A DNA stretch of 64,000 bases, from the NCBI GenBank assembly GCA_937951485.1, contig CALEDJ010000045.1, positions 62,001 through 126,000 on the forward strand. Direction: 5' to 3'. This DNA comes from an uncultured bacterium (GTDB lineage: Bacteria > Hydrogenedentota > Hydrogenedentia > Hydrogenedentales > CAILVY01). Shown piece by piece: positions 9,532 to 18,277 of this stretch; position 1 is the stretch's first letter; each line of letters opens with the position of its first letter. The notes below the pieces were generated by a model, which did no database searches, was not told the DNA's origin, and saw only the letters and a program-made list of their open reading frames with translations. A program made the translations under genes and the position numbers.

Positions 9532-9641
9532 AAGGACTCTTCCTCTTGCGTTCCCCATCTTCGGTCACAATAGCAGAAATTTTCATTTTGATGCCATGCG
9601 CGGGTATCGCGACGCCGGCTATTGCCCCTGGCGTGCGCCTT

Positions 9642-9671
9642 TTGACATTAATACAAGGATTTCAGTATAAT
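9642..9671 (+). promoter_or_regulatory. consensus sigma-70 promoter upstream of tRNA-Glu
   Basis: A perfect -35 hexamer TTGACA (9642-9647) and perfect -10 hexamer TATAAT (9666-9671) are separated by 18 bp. Transcription would begin around 9678, leaving a leader of nearly 90 nt before the tRNA at 9766. Confidence 0.8.
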
Positions 9672-9765
9672 TCAATATACTTCGCAGCGGAATGGACCGG
9701 TCGCGTCTTTTCGGGATTGCCCTGACGATTCAATCACTACCCCCAAATCCGCAGCAAGTGTCTGC

Positions 9766-9843
9766 GTCCCCATCGTCTAGCCTGGCCTAGGACACCGCCC
9801 TTTCACGGCGGCGACAGGGGTTCAAATCCCCTTGGGGACGCCA
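9766..9843 (+). tRNA. tRNA-Glu (anticodon TTC)
   Basis: Full cloverleaf. The acceptor stem pairs GTCCCCA (9766-9772) with TGGGGAC (9833-9839). The anticodon stem CCGCC/GGCGG encloses the loop CTTTCAC, with anticodon TTC at 9802-9804. The T arm is AGGGG-TTCAAAT-CCCCT. The CCA end is encoded (9841-9843). The TTC anticodon decodes GAA and GAG. A consensus promoter lies upstream and the LysR gene starts 57 bp downstream. Confidence 0.97.
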
Positions 9844-9899
9844 TTTTCATTTGCGCCGCATTCTCGGTTCATAAGCACTGAAAGAGCAAGGACAGCACC

Positions 9900-10802
9900 A
9901 TGACGCTGGACGCCCTGAGATGTTTCTGCGCCGTCGTAGAGACCGGCGGATTCCGCGCGGCGGCGGAACGCGTTCACCGTTCGCAACCGGCGGTCAGCCA
10001 GCAGTTGAAATCGCTGGAACGGACCGCAGGTCGTCCATTGATTGACCGGCGGACGTGCCGCCCCACGGCGCTTGGGCAGGTCGTGTACGAACGCGCGCGC
10101 GCCATCCTGCAGGCCGCAGCGATGCTGGCGCGGGAAATCGCCGACGCCGAGGAGACGCCCGGGCGGGAATTGCGCCTTGGCGTCAGCGACACCACCGCGC
10201 TTTACCTCCTGCCCGGCCACGTGCGCCGCTTCGCGGAGGCATTGCCGCAGACGCGGCTGGTGATGGTCACGCGCAATTCCGACGCTGTCGCCGAGGGCGT
10301 GCTGCGCGGCGACCTCGACCTGGGTCTCGTTACGCTGCCGCTCCGCCACCCCGACCTCGAAGAGGAGCCGTTGTTCCGGCAACGGCTGGTCCTGGCCATG
10401 CCCGCCGGACACCGGCTCGCCCGACGCCGCAATATCCGTTTCGCCGACCTGGGTGACGAACCCGTTCTCCTCATTGACGCGCATACCCGCACCGGCGCGA
10501 TGCTCCGCGATGCTTTCCGTGACGCGGGATTCGCCCCGCAGACCATCATGGACAGCGGTTCGTTCGAGGTCATCAAGCGTTACATCGCCGAGGGATTGGG
10601 GATTTCCTTTCTGCCGGAGTATGTGCTGGACGACGAGGATGCCGCCATTCGCGCCGCCGTAGTGTCCGGCCTGCCTGAAATCGTCATCGGCGCGGTCTGG
10701 CAAAAAAGCGCCTACCTCGCACGGGCCGAACGGGTATTCCTGGACCTGTTGCGCGAAACGGCGGCGAAGCAGAAGCCGGGAAAGAAAAGACGGCAGGGAT
10801 AG
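9900..10802 (+). CDS. LysR-family transcriptional regulator
   Basis: 300 residues, normal for the family, with an AAGGA ribosome binding site. The winged helix-turn-helix is at residues 1-62 (TLDALRCFCAVVETGGFRAA, then AAERVHRSQPAVSQQLKSLE). The co-inducer-binding domain follows (about 88-292). The C-terminal tail is basic (KQKPGKKRRQG). LysR proteins usually control a divergently transcribed neighbour, but the upstream neighbour here is a tRNA and the downstream one uvrC, so no target is evident. Confidence 0.93.
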   Translation: MTLDALRCFCAVVETGGFRAAAERVHRSQPAVSQQLKSLERTAGRPLIDRRTCRPTALGQVVYERARAILQAAAMLAREIADAEETPGRELRLGVSDTTALYLLPGHVRRFAEALPQTRLVMVTRNSDAVAEGVLRGDLDLGLVTLPLRHPDLEEEPLFRQRLVLAMPAGHRLARRRNIRFADLGDEPVLLIDAHTRTGAMLRDAFRDAGFAPQTIMDSGSFEVIKRYIAEGLGISFLPEYVLDDEDAAIRAAVVSGLPEIVIGAVWQKSAYLARAERVFLDLLRETAAKQKPGKKRRQG

Positions 10803-10857
10803 GACGGTCGGCGGGGAGACGAGGGACGTGAGGGATGGCGGGAACAATACGTGAAAT

Positions 10858-11005
10858 ATGGTGGGTGCAGCGCGGCGAAACCCACCATGAGACCAGACGC
10901 CATGGAGACCATCGGTCGGTTGCGCGGCGCGGTCATGAGACCAGCCACAACGGGAACCGTCCCTCCTGTTCTTTTCGTCCTTTTTGTCCTTTCCGTCCTT
11001 TTCCG
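10858..11005. repeat. hairpin, 48-bp dispersed element and 9-bp GTCC repeats
   Basis: A 9-bp stem pairs ATGGTGGGT (10858-10866) with ACCCACCAT (10880-10888). Next, 10904-10951 matches 4622-4669 at roughly 85% identity (GGAGACC..TCGGTCGG.. GAGACC.GCCACAAC). Then about four 9-bp units of the type CTTTTNGTC run through 10967-11005. The same order, element plus GTCC repeats, surrounds the array near rpoN. Confidence 0.75.
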
Positions 11006-11052
11006 CCCCATTCGCGTTCATGCCGCAGTTTCGCCCGTGCTATGATGACATC

Positions 11053-12930
11053 ATGAACAACACAAAGAACATGCCCCCCGCCCCGGGGGAGCGGGGCGCG
11101 TTTCTGGCCTCATTTGACGCGGCCCAGGTGCCGTCGGCCCCGGGCTGCTACCTCATGCGCGATGAAAAGGACCGTCCGATCTACGTCGGCAAGGCGAAGA
11201 ACCTGCGCGCGCGCATCCGCAACTACCTGAATGAGAGCGATTCGCGGTACAGCGTGAAATTTCTCATGCGGCGTGTGGCCCGTATCGAATTCATTGTGAC
11301 GGAGACGGAAAAAGAAGCGCTGTTCCTGGAAAACAGTCTTATCAAGGAACATCGCCCCAGATACAACGTCCGGCTCAGGGACGACAAGACCTACATCAGC
11401 CTGCGGATTGATCCGCGCGAGGATTTCCCGCGGGTGACGGTGGTGCGGCGTTACCGCAGGGATGGCGCGCGGTATTTCGGACCCTACGACAGCGCGGGAA
11501 CGGTGCGCCAGATTCTTCGGTGGCTCCAACGCATTTTTCCGTTGCGGACCTGTTCCGACCATGTGCTTCAGAACCGGACCCGGCCCTGCATCTACCACCA
11601 GATGAAACAATGCGATGCGCCGTGTGTCGGCCTGATTGATCGCGAGGCATATCACGAGACGGTCGCGCAGGTGATTCTCGCATTGGAGGGGCGCAATGAG
11701 GATCTCGAGCGGCTCCTGCTCGACAAGATCGCCGCGCATGCGTCGGCGCTGGAATTCGAGAAGGCCGCCACGCTGCGGGATAGATTATATGACCTGCGGC
11801 GCACCCTGGAGCGGCAACGGGCGGTGGCGGTGCCCGGCGCGGAGGACCGCGACGTCTTCGGTCTTTACAACGAAGGCCGCTTCACCGAGATTCAAGTGCT
11901 GTTCTACCGGGGCGGCAAAATGATCGGCGGGAAGTCGTTTTCCTTTGAACGCAGCGAAATGCCGCTGGATGAATTGCTGAGTTCGTTGATTGTCCAGTAC
12001 TACGCCGAGGCCCCGGCGATTCCGGCGGAAGTATTGACGCCGCTGCCGCTGGAGGATGCGGACGCGATTGCCGAGGCGCTGACCGAACAGCGCGGCGCGA
12101 AGGCGGCGGTCCTCTGCCCGCAGCGCGGGGAGAAACGCGCGCTGGTGGCGCTTGCAGAGCGCAACGCGCGCCACGCGTTTGAGGAGAAGCGCATGGCGGA
12201 AAAGGCGCGCCTGGACGTGCTGGAGCAGGTGCAGCACATGCTTCGCCTGCCGCGCCTGCCGCGCCGCATCGAATGCTTCGACATCTCCACCATCCAGGGC
12301 GACAAGACCGTCGCATCCATGGCGGTCTTCGGGGACGGGCGTCCGGAGAAGGCGCGGTACCGGCGCTACGCCATACGCGGCGCGGCGGGGCAGGACGATT
12401 TCGCCGCGATGCGCGAAGCGCTCATGCGCCGTCTCGCGCGCGCCATCGAGGAAAACGATCTGCCGGACCTGCTGCTGGTGGACGGCGGCAAGGGGCAACT
12501 CGGCGTGGCAAGCGCGGTGTTGAAGGATCTCGGCATCGAGGACCTGCCGCATGCGGCCATCGCCAAGGCGCGGCCCGGCGAAGACGAGGCGCGCGCGCAG
12601 GACCGTATCTTCACCCCCAACCGCGCGAATCCGATTATCCCGCCGCCGTCGCATCCGGCGTTGCTGCTCCTGGGCCGCATCCGGGACGAGGCGCACCGGT
12701 TCGCCGTGCGCTATCATGGGCAACGCCGTAAAAAGGCCGTGGTCGCCACCGTTCTGACCGCGATTCCGGGCATCGGCCCGGCCCGCGCGCGTACACTCTT
12801 GAATGTGTTGGGGTCCGTAGCCAAAATAAAGGCGGCCCCGGTCGAGGATATTGCGGCGCTGCCCGGGTTCAACCGGAAATTGGCCGAGGCCGTACTGGAC
12901 GGGCTCGGCGCGACAGGCCGGGTGGAATAG
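11053..12930 (+). CDS. uvrC: excinuclease ABC subunit C
   Basis: 625 residues from ATG 11053 (MNNTKN); the frame runs 69 bp further upstream through repeat DNA, so I do not extend it. The GIY-YIG nuclease domain is about residues 27-105 (GCYLM, then IYVGKAKNLRARIRNYL). A UVR motif that contacts UvrB lies around 205-240 (ASALEFEKAATLRDRLYDLR). The RNase H-like endonuclease domain is central to C-terminal (IECFDISTIQG, LLLVDGGKGQL), and a helix-hairpin-helix region ends the protein (IPGIGPARARTLLNVLGS). It makes the dual incisions in nucleotide excision repair with UvrAB. Confidence 0.97.
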   Translation: MNNTKNMPPAPGERGAFLASFDAAQVPSAPGCYLMRDEKDRPIYVGKAKNLRARIRNYLNESDSRYSVKFLMRRVARIEFIVTETEKEALFLENSLIKEHRPRYNVRLRDDKTYISLRIDPREDFPRVTVVRRYRRDGARYFGPYDSAGTVRQILRWLQRIFPLRTCSDHVLQNRTRPCIYHQMKQCDAPCVGLIDREAYHETVAQVILALEGRNEDLERLLLDKIAAHASALEFEKAATLRDRLYDLRRTLERQRAVAVPGAEDRDVFGLYNEGRFTEIQVLFYRGGKMIGGKSFSFERSEMPLDELLSSLIVQYYAEAPAIPAEVLTPLPLEDADAIAEALTEQRGAKAAVLCPQRGEKRALVALAERNARHAFEEKRMAEKARLDVLEQVQHMLRLPRLPRRIECFDISTIQGDKTVASMAVFGDGRPEKARYRRYAIRGAAGQDDFAAMREALMRRLARAIEENDLPDLLLVDGGKGQLGVASAVLKDLGIEDLPHAAIAKARPGEDEARAQDRIFTPNRANPIIPPPSHPALLLLGRIRDEAHRFAVRYHGQRRKKAVVATVLTAIPGIGPARARTLLNVLGSVAKIKAAPVEDIAALPGFNRKLAEAVLDGLGATGRVE

Positions 12931-12963
12931 CAGAGAACAAGCGGGTACCGCAGGAGAAACATT

Positions 12964-14337
12964 ATGGGCGTGCTCTGGGTGCTGATAGCCGTGGCCGTCG
13001 TGGTGGTGGCCGCCGCGCTGGTGTATTGGACGCTGCTCCTTTCGATGTATCCCGAAACGCTGCGCACCAACGAAGTCTACGCCGTCGTCACCAACGACCT
13101 GTGGCGGCTGCGCGTGTGCCGATACCGAAGGGGCCGCACCGAAGGCGAACCGGTGCTGCTGGTCCACGGGTTCATGGCCAACCATCACAACTTCACCGAA
13201 CCCGAGACCGGCTGCATCGCCGCATACCTGGCCAAAAAGGGCTATGATTGCTGGGCGGTTGACCTGCGCGGTACAAGGTCGTCCATCCCGCCTTTCGAGC
13301 ACAACATTACCGAACCCGTATTCGACGACTTCGTGTATCGGGACCTGCCCGCCGTCATCATGCACATCAGAAAGACCACCGGCTATGCCAGGGTGCATTG
13401 GGTGGGACACAGCATGGGCGGCATGCTGCTTTACGCCTACGTGCAGGCGCACGGTGATGCGCATATCGCGAGCGCGGTAACGCTCGGCGCGCCCATCGGC
13501 TTCGAGGGAACAAATATCCGTATCCCGGATTTCGTCGTCCGCCTGGTGCGCCTCTTCCCGGCGTTCGCGGGCGCACTGCAGCGCGGATTCGTACCCATCG
13601 GGTTCACTTTCGGCATCGCACAGGGCATCTTTCCGATCAATCTGAAAAATGTGCATCCCGACCTCCGCGTCGAGCATCTCTTCAACATGCTCGAAAGCCC
13701 CCAGCCGCATGTGCTGGAGGAAATGGCCTTCTGGACGAAGACCAAGACCTTCCGCATCCGGGAGGACAGCATTGACGTAATCGAAGGCATGAAAAAAAAC
13801 ATGACCACGCCGTTGTTGGCCGTTTTTGCCGGACAGGATCCCTTTGTCTCGGCGGAGAAGGGCGAGAAATTCATCAACAGCCTGCCCCACCAAGACAAGG
13901 CGGTGCTGGTGTTGTCGAAAGAACGCGGCGCGGTCGAGGACTACGGCCATTGCGATCTCGCGTTCAGCAAAGAAGGCGAGAAGGAAGTCTTCGAATCCAT
14001 CGCCCAATGGCTCGAAGCGCATCCCATCACGGAGCGGGTCGCCCTGTTTGAAGGAGAAGAGGGCGGCATCCGTACTCCCCTGAAAGAAGATGAACGCGTC
14101 GGCATCCTTTCCGGCGCATCCTATGCGCACCTGCGGGAAGAAACCCCGAAGGAAAAACCGGCGAAAGCGCCGAAACGCAAAGCAACGGCAGCGAAACCCA
14201 AAGCCGCCGTGAAAAAGCCGGCGGCAAAGAAAGCGCCTGCGAAGAAAACGGTCGCATCCGCCGCGAAAAAGCAGGCCGCCCCGCCAAAGAAAAAGGCCGC
14301 CGCAAAACCCGGCGGCAAGGATAAAGCCACTCCGTAG
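12964..14337 (+). CDS. membrane-anchored alpha/beta hydrolase with Lys/Ala-rich tail
   Basis: 457 residues with a GGAG ribosome binding site. An N-terminal hydrophobic segment (about 2-28) should anchor the protein. The alpha/beta hydrolase fold follows: oxyanion-side LLVHGFMANHHNF, nucleophile elbow GHSMGG (Ser near residue 150), probable acid in AGQDPF (near 290) and catalytic His in DYGHCD (near 328). Sequence type is closest to lipases and PHA-synthase-like hydrolases. The last ~75 residues are an Ala/Lys/Pro-rich repetitive tail (KAAVKKPAAKKAPAKK) like histone H1 or bacterial H1-like proteins, which is unusual on a hydrolase. It could bind anionic polymers such as polyphosphate, DNA or cell-wall material. 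The substrate is unknown. Confidence 0.85.
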   Translation: MGVLWVLIAVAVVVVAAALVYWTLLLSMYPETLRTNEVYAVVTNDLWRLRVCRYRRGRTEGEPVLLVHGFMANHHNFTEPETGCIAAYLAKKGYDCWAVDLRGTRSSIPPFEHNITEPVFDDFVYRDLPAVIMHIRKTTGYARVHWVGHSMGGMLLYAYVQAHGDAHIASAVTLGAPIGFEGTNIRIPDFVVRLVRLFPAFAGALQRGFVPIGFTFGIAQGIFPINLKNVHPDLRVEHLFNMLESPQPHVLEEMAFWTKTKTFRIREDSIDVIEGMKKNMTTPLLAVFAGQDPFVSAEKGEKFINSLPHQDKAVLVLSKERGAVEDYGHCDLAFSKEGEKEVFESIAQWLEAHPITERVALFEGEEGGIRTPLKEDERVGILSGASYAHLREETPKEKPAKAPKRKATAAKPKAAVKKPAAKKAPAKKTVASAAKKQAAPPKKKAAAKPGGKDKATP

Positions 14338-14363
14338 TCATTAATGTCATAAAGGAACAGGCC

Positions 14364-15284
14364 ATGAGCAACCCTGTAAACCGCAGAATATTCCTGGGAA
14401 GCGCATTGGGTGCGGCGGCGGCCGCGGGGTTCCTGGGCGGCGCTTCGCGCACTGCGGCCGCCGAGACGGCGGCGAAGCCGCCGGTCTGCGTCTTTTCAAA
14501 GCACTTGCAGTTTCTGGACTACCCGGCGCTGGCGAAGACCTGCCGGGAAATCGGCGTGGACGGCGTGGACCTGACGGTGCGCGGCGGCGGCCATGTGGAA
14601 CCCGCCCGGGTGGACCGGGATTTGCCCGCCGCCGTGGAGGCGGTCCGCACCGAAGGGTTGGATGTTCCCATGATCACCACCAGCCTCAACGACGGCGCAG
14701 ACGCCGATGCGCGGCCCATTCTCGAAGCGGCGTCCAAACTGGGCATTCGCTATTGCCGCGTCGGCGGGCTGAAATACGATGCAGACGGCGAGATTCTGCC
14801 CCAATTGGCGGCGGCGGCGGAGAAACTGGGCCGCCTGGCGGCGCTCGCCGCGGAATTCGGCATCTCGCTCGGTTATCACAACCACTCCGGCATGCTGAAC
14901 ATCGGCGCGCCGGTATGGGATGCGCACCGCATCTTTGAGCAGGTCGCGTCGCCGCACCTCGGCGCCAACCTCGATCTCGGCCACGCGCTGGTCGAGGGCG
15001 CATTCGGCGACTGGCAAATCACCCTGCGCCTGATCCGGTCGCATGTGAAAATGATGGCCGTGAAGGATTTCGTGTGGGAGAAGAACCGCCCGCGCTGGGT
15101 GAAGTTGGGCGAAGGCATTCTCCCGGGCGTGGAGATGCTGAACATCATGCGCGACGGCAATTTCGCCGGGCCGGTTTCGATGCACTTCGAGTACCGGGTC
15201 GCTTCCAATGAGGCCATGATAGAGGAGGTCCGTCAGGCCACCGTCGTGCTGCGGGCCTGGCTGCAATCGGCGGGTTACGCCTGA
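14364..15284 (+). CDS. Tat-exported sugar phosphate isomerase/epimerase-like TIM-barrel protein
   Basis: 306 residues, AAAGGA ribosome binding site. A twin-arginine signal is visible (NRRIFLGSALGAAAAAGF), so it probably folds with its metal before export. The mature part is an AP-endonuclease/xylose-isomerase-like TIM barrel: early HLQFLDYPALAKTCREIGVDG, metal-site-like segments YHNHSGML and NLDLGHALVEG, and late VSMHFEY. Such proteins are greatly expanded in planctomycetes and relatives and act as isomerases, epimerases or uncharacterised sugar enzymes. It overlaps the convergent DUF89 gene by 10 bp at its 3' end. Confidence 0.85.
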   Translation: MSNPVNRRIFLGSALGAAAAAGFLGGASRTAAAETAAKPPVCVFSKHLQFLDYPALAKTCREIGVDGVDLTVRGGGHVEPARVDRDLPAAVEAVRTEGLDVPMITTSLNDGADADARPILEAASKLGIRYCRVGGLKYDADGEILPQLAAAAEKLGRLAALAAEFGISLGYHNHSGMLNIGAPVWDAHRIFEQVASPHLGANLDLGHALVEGAFGDWQITLRLIRSHVKMMAVKDFVWEKNRPRWVKLGEGILPGVEMLNIMRDGNFAGPVSMHFEYRVASNEAMIEEVRQATVVLRAWLQSAGYA

Positions 15285-16153
15285 CCTGCGCCGTTACGCA
15301 GCCGGGTGGAGATCATGCCGACCTGGCCGTAGCGCACGCCCATGTGCCGCGCCACCACCTCGCACTTCGCGCGCAGAATCAGGTACACATCGCCCGGAAA
15401 GTCGTCCACCGTCTCATAATTGCCCTGCCCCTTGCCGAGAATGACGTCCGCCCGGCGCATCCTTTCCAGAAACCACGCCGGCACGAGATCCAGGGGGCTG
15501 CCGACAAAGGCCCCGCCGTTGTCAATCACCGGACAAACCTTGGTAAGCCCCGTCTCTTCCGCGTCTTCCATGATCGCGTCGTTGATGATGGGGCCGCCCT
15601 TGACCACCGCCGTCACGGCAGTGTGCGTCAGCAGTTCCTCAATCAGTATCTTGTCGAACACGATTTCCCCGGCGTTGTCCAGCAGGTAGAGCAGATCGCG
15701 GCACCGCGCGAGCGAGGCGCGGAACGCTTCCGAATGGTCCACCGCGAAGCGCTCGTGCATCACCTGATCCACAGCGGCGTGGATGTCAATCTCCGCCGCG
15801 TGCATGGTGCCGAGGTCAATCACGTTGCCCGCCGCCGCCAGATGCAGGGCGGCGTCCAGCGGGTCCGCGCTCTCCCGCACCATCCGCCGCAAGTCGTCCT
15901 CGATGGCAAGGGCCATCGCGTTCTGTTCCCGTTTCGCCTGGTGATAAGGGTCGGCCACGCGGGTGATCGCGGCGGTCTGAACATAGGCCGGCAGCGACAG
16001 GACCGCCGGGGATTGGTCAAGGTCCATCTCCGGGATGCGCCGCACGACCTCGTTGAGAATGCGGCGCTGCACCGCCGGGTCGTTCGTGGCGCGGCGCGCC
16101 GCGCGCAGCGTCTGCGTGACAATACATTCCAGGCAATCCAGGACGGCTTTCAC
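15275..16153 (-). CDS. DUF89 damage-control phosphatase family protein
   Basis: 292 residues, AAGGGA ribosome binding site. Family hallmarks are visible: N-terminal CLECIVTQTLRAARRAT, a central LLYLLDNAGEIVFDKIL where the Asp-Asn pair lies in the metal site, VKGGPIINDAIMEDA, and a late ILRAKCEVVARHMGV. DUF89 (ARMT1/pantothenate-kinase-associated) proteins are metal-dependent phosphatases that remove damaged or excess phosphometabolites such as fructose-1-phosphate or 4'-phosphopantetheine derivatives. The exact substrate cannot be read from sequence. The short CxxC near the N-terminus is typical of the prokaryotic subgroup. Confidence 0.88.
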   Translation of the reverse strand: MKAVLDCLECIVTQTLRAARRATNDPAVQRRILNEVVRRIPEMDLDQSPAVLSLPAYVQTAAITRVADPYHQAKREQNAMALAIEDDLRRMVRESADPLDAALHLAAAGNVIDLGTMHAAEIDIHAAVDQVMHERFAVDHSEAFRASLARCRDLLYLLDNAGEIVFDKILIEELLTHTAVTAVVKGGPIINDAIMEDAEETGLTKVCPVIDNGGAFVGSPLDLVPAWFLERMRRADVILGKGQGNYETVDDFPGDVYLILRAKCEVVARHMGVRYGQVGMISTRLRNGAGQA

Positions 16154-16336
16154 CGGAACTATCCCTTTTCGTCAATGGCGGATGGAAAAACGACGCGCCG
16201 GGCGCAACCGGCCCCGGCGCTTGTGCGAAGCACAGCGGAATCATAACACATCACCCGGGGAGAATGCGTCGTTTGACAGCGGATTGGACGCATTGGGGTA
16301 TACTGTGCCCCCTTATCGAAAGGGCAGGAGGCGGAC

Positions 16337-16849
16337 ATGGCGATTGCGCTTGCGGTGTTGGGCTGGACGATGTTCGGGCTGGCGATCCTGACGGGACTGA
16401 TCCTGAACCTTGTCGGCCTGTTCGGGAACTGGGTCATTCTCGCGGCAACGGCGGCGGCGTGGGCGGTGAGCGGCTTCGCGTATTTCGGCGCATGGACGCT
16501 GGCGATCATGACAGGGATCGCCGTATTGGGCGAGGCGCTGGAGTTCCTGCTTTCCGGCTACGGGGCGAAGCGTTTCGGCGGCGACAAGGGCACGATGGGC
16601 GCGGCCATCGCAGGATGCCTGCTGGGGGCGGTGCTGGGCACGCCGGTCTTTCCCATTGCGGGGTCGCTCGCGGGCGCCTGCGCGGGCGCATTCCTCGGCG
16701 CGGCGCTCTACGACTACCTGCAACGCGAACGCCGCGCCGCCGAGGCGATGCGCGCGGGATTTGGCGCGGCGATGGGAAGGGTTGGGGGACTGCTGGCGAA
16801 ATTCTGCTGCGGGCTGGCGATGCTGGCGGCGGCGTTCATGGGGTGGTGA
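16337..16849 (+). CDS. DUF456 membrane protein
   Basis: 170 residues with a strong AGGAGG ribosome binding site. Several Gly/Ala-rich hydrophobic helices (GLILNLVGLFGNWVILAATA, GMAAIAGCLLGAVLGTPVF-like, LAGACAGAFLGAALYDYL) match the pattern of DUF456, a small integral membrane family of unknown function with glycine-zipper repeats. The gene is followed at 16836 by the 3' end of a convergent hydrolase gene (14-bp overlap). Confidence 0.8.
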   Translation: MAIALAVLGWTMFGLAILTGLILNLVGLFGNWVILAATAAAWAVSGFAYFGAWTLAIMTGIAVLGEALEFLLSGYGAKRFGGDKGTMGAAIAGCLLGAVLGTPVFPIAGSLAGACAGAFLGAALYDYLQRERRAAEAMRAGFGAAMGRVGGLLAKFCCGLAMLAAAFMGW

Positions 16850-17645
16850 GGGCGGGGGCGCCATGATCGGATGCGGCGCGGCGCGGGCCGATGATGGGGC
16901 TGAACCACTCGACGAATTGTTCCATCGCCTGAAGGGACACGGCGAAAAGGTCCGTGCCGTGGGCCGCGCCGGGGTAACTGCGCCACTCGCAATATCCTTC
17001 CGATGCCGCTTTCAATGCCGCGGCCGATTGCGCGGCATAGGCGTCGCCTTCCGCCGCCATCAGAAGCACGGGCCGCTCCTGCAGCGCGACCATGGCGTCT
17101 GCGGTCTTCACGCCGTGGTAGTCGAGTCCGGGCGAGATGGCGGCGACGGCCTGCATGGCGGGGTCCTGCATGGCATAGCGCAGGGCGAGATTCGCGCCGA
17201 TGCTTTCGCCGGCAATGGCAAGGTTGTTCGGGTCTGCGCCCGCGCGGGTCAAGGCGTCCTTGGCCCCTGCGGCGTCCAGGAGGGCGCGCTGCCAGTCCTG
17301 ATCGCTGAAATGCCGAAAACTGAGACTGGCGTCACCGGCGCTTCGACTGCGGCCATGGCCGCGCAGGTCAATTGCGATTGCCATGTAGCCTTCCGCGCAG
17401 AGGCGCTCGGCCATGGGCTTCCAGGAATGGCGGTCGGCCCCCGCGCGATGCAACAGGATAACGGCGGGGGGATTGACGGCGGCAGGCCGGTACAAGGTGG
17501 CGTGAATGGTCACCCCGTCGCTGGTTGAAAAGGAAAGGTCTTCGCGCGCGGCGCGCCCCGTCGGCGCGCCTGCGCCGCAGCCCGACACGCAACACGCCAG
17601 CAGGCACCCCCATGCTATCCATCCACTGCGCCGCATATGCGCCAT
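16836..17645 (-). CDS. lipoprotein alpha/beta hydrolase
   Basis: 269 residues from the start at 17645 (MAHMRRSG); 17636 is an equally possible start and neither has a strong ribosome binding site. I exclude the upstream extension because it crosses a terminator hairpin. A lipoprotein signal ends in the lipobox VSGC, so the protein should be lipid-anchored outside the cytoplasm. The hydrolase core shows VILLHRAGADRHSWKPMAE, IDLRGHGRS, nucleophile GESIGA, and a late His in GAAHGTD. It resembles dienelactone hydrolase/serine aminopeptidase-type enzymes. Substrate unknown. Confidence 0.8.
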   Translation of the reverse strand: MAHMRRSGWIAWGCLLACCVSGCGAGAPTGRAAREDLSFSTSDGVTIHATLYRPAAVNPPAVILLHRAGADRHSWKPMAERLCAEGYMAIAIDLRGHGRSRSAGDASLSFRHFSDQDWQRALLDAAGAKDALTRAGADPNNLAIAGESIGANLALRYAMQDPAMQAVAAISPGLDYHGVKTADAMVALQERPVLLMAAEGDAYAAQSAAALKAASEGYCEWRSYPGAAHGTDLFAVSLQAMEQFVEWFSPIIGPRRAASDHGAPALTTP

Positions 17646-17651
17646 TGCCGC

Positions 17652-17690
17652 CAGAAAGAGAAAGGAGGGGCAGCCTTGCGGCGCCCCTCC
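17652..17690 (-). terminator. rho-independent terminator of the SCP2-domain gene
   Basis: An 8-bp GC-rich stem pairs GGAGGGGC (17664-17671) with GCCCCTCC (17683-17690). On the minus strand it is followed by the T-rich run TTTCTCTTTCT. It lies just past the stop of the SCP2 gene and before the lipoprotein hydrolase. Confidence 0.7.
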
Positions 17691-17703
17691 CGGATAAGCC
17701 GAA

Positions 17704-18027
17704 TCAGCCGAGCGCAAAGACGCTCTGCAGTTTCATCGCAAGCGTCATGTCGCCCTGAATCTTCAGTTTGCCGGTCAAGAACGCCGTCTGGCCGTTCAGT
17801 TTCCCCGCGATCAGGTCCAGAAAATCCGCCGCCTTCATCGTCAGCACGATGCTGGGATTCTCCGCCGTCCCCTGCGCCACCGAAAGTTCGCCGTCCGCGA
17901 CCTTCACGTTCCATTCGCCGCCGCCTTCTTCGGTGATGTTGAATTGATAGACGGCATTCATTCCGGCGATCTTGCTCTTGTCCACCTTTGCCGCAACCTG
18001 ATCAAAAAACTCCGCTACTGTTGCCAT
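17704..18027 (-). CDS. SCP2 sterol-binding domain protein
   Basis: 107 residues from the ATG at 18027, preceded by GGAGGG; the frame reaches 22 codons further upstream without support. It is a stand-alone SCP2-like domain: an N-terminal amphipathic helix (VAEFFDQVAAKVDK), then YQFNITEEGGGEWNVKV, a central strand pair, and a C-terminal KLNGQTAFLTGKLKIQGDMTLAMKLQ that closes the hydrophobic pocket. Bacterial single-domain SCP2 proteins bind lipids or acyl-CoA; the ligand is not predictable. A terminator follows directly. Confidence 0.9.
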   Translation of the reverse strand: MATVAEFFDQVAAKVDKSKIAGMNAVYQFNITEEGGGEWNVKVADGELSVAQGTAENPSIVLTMKAADFLDLIAGKLNGQTAFLTGKLKIQGDMTLAMKLQSVFALG

Positions 18028-18277
18028 GATGCATGTCCCTCCTCGTTCCTGATAAGAACTTGAACCTTCTCCATTGTCTCCGCTGCGTATCATGTCCTGC
18101 GCGGACCACGCCCCATCCCGTCGCGCCGCCCGCTCATCGGCGGCGCAACCTTCCGCGCCGCCCGACAGCGTCCATTACCATAACACATGGGCGGGGCGCT
18201 GTCAAAGCCGCTGCCCGCCGGCGCGGTGCCGCCCGCGCTGCGCGGGCGATTGCGCCGGCGCTGAATGAAAATCGGGG

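Noticed and set aside
11785..14130. Antisense open frame of 781 codons over uvrC and the hydrolase
   Set aside because: It lies opposite two genes with clear motifs, has no start signal and shows no protein family; high GC with biased third positions makes such frames.
18028..18277. GC-rich gap between the SCP2 and isomerase genes considered for a small RNA
   Set aside because: I see only short GC palindromes (CGCGCCGCCCG-type) with no promoter or terminator pattern that would support an RNA gene.
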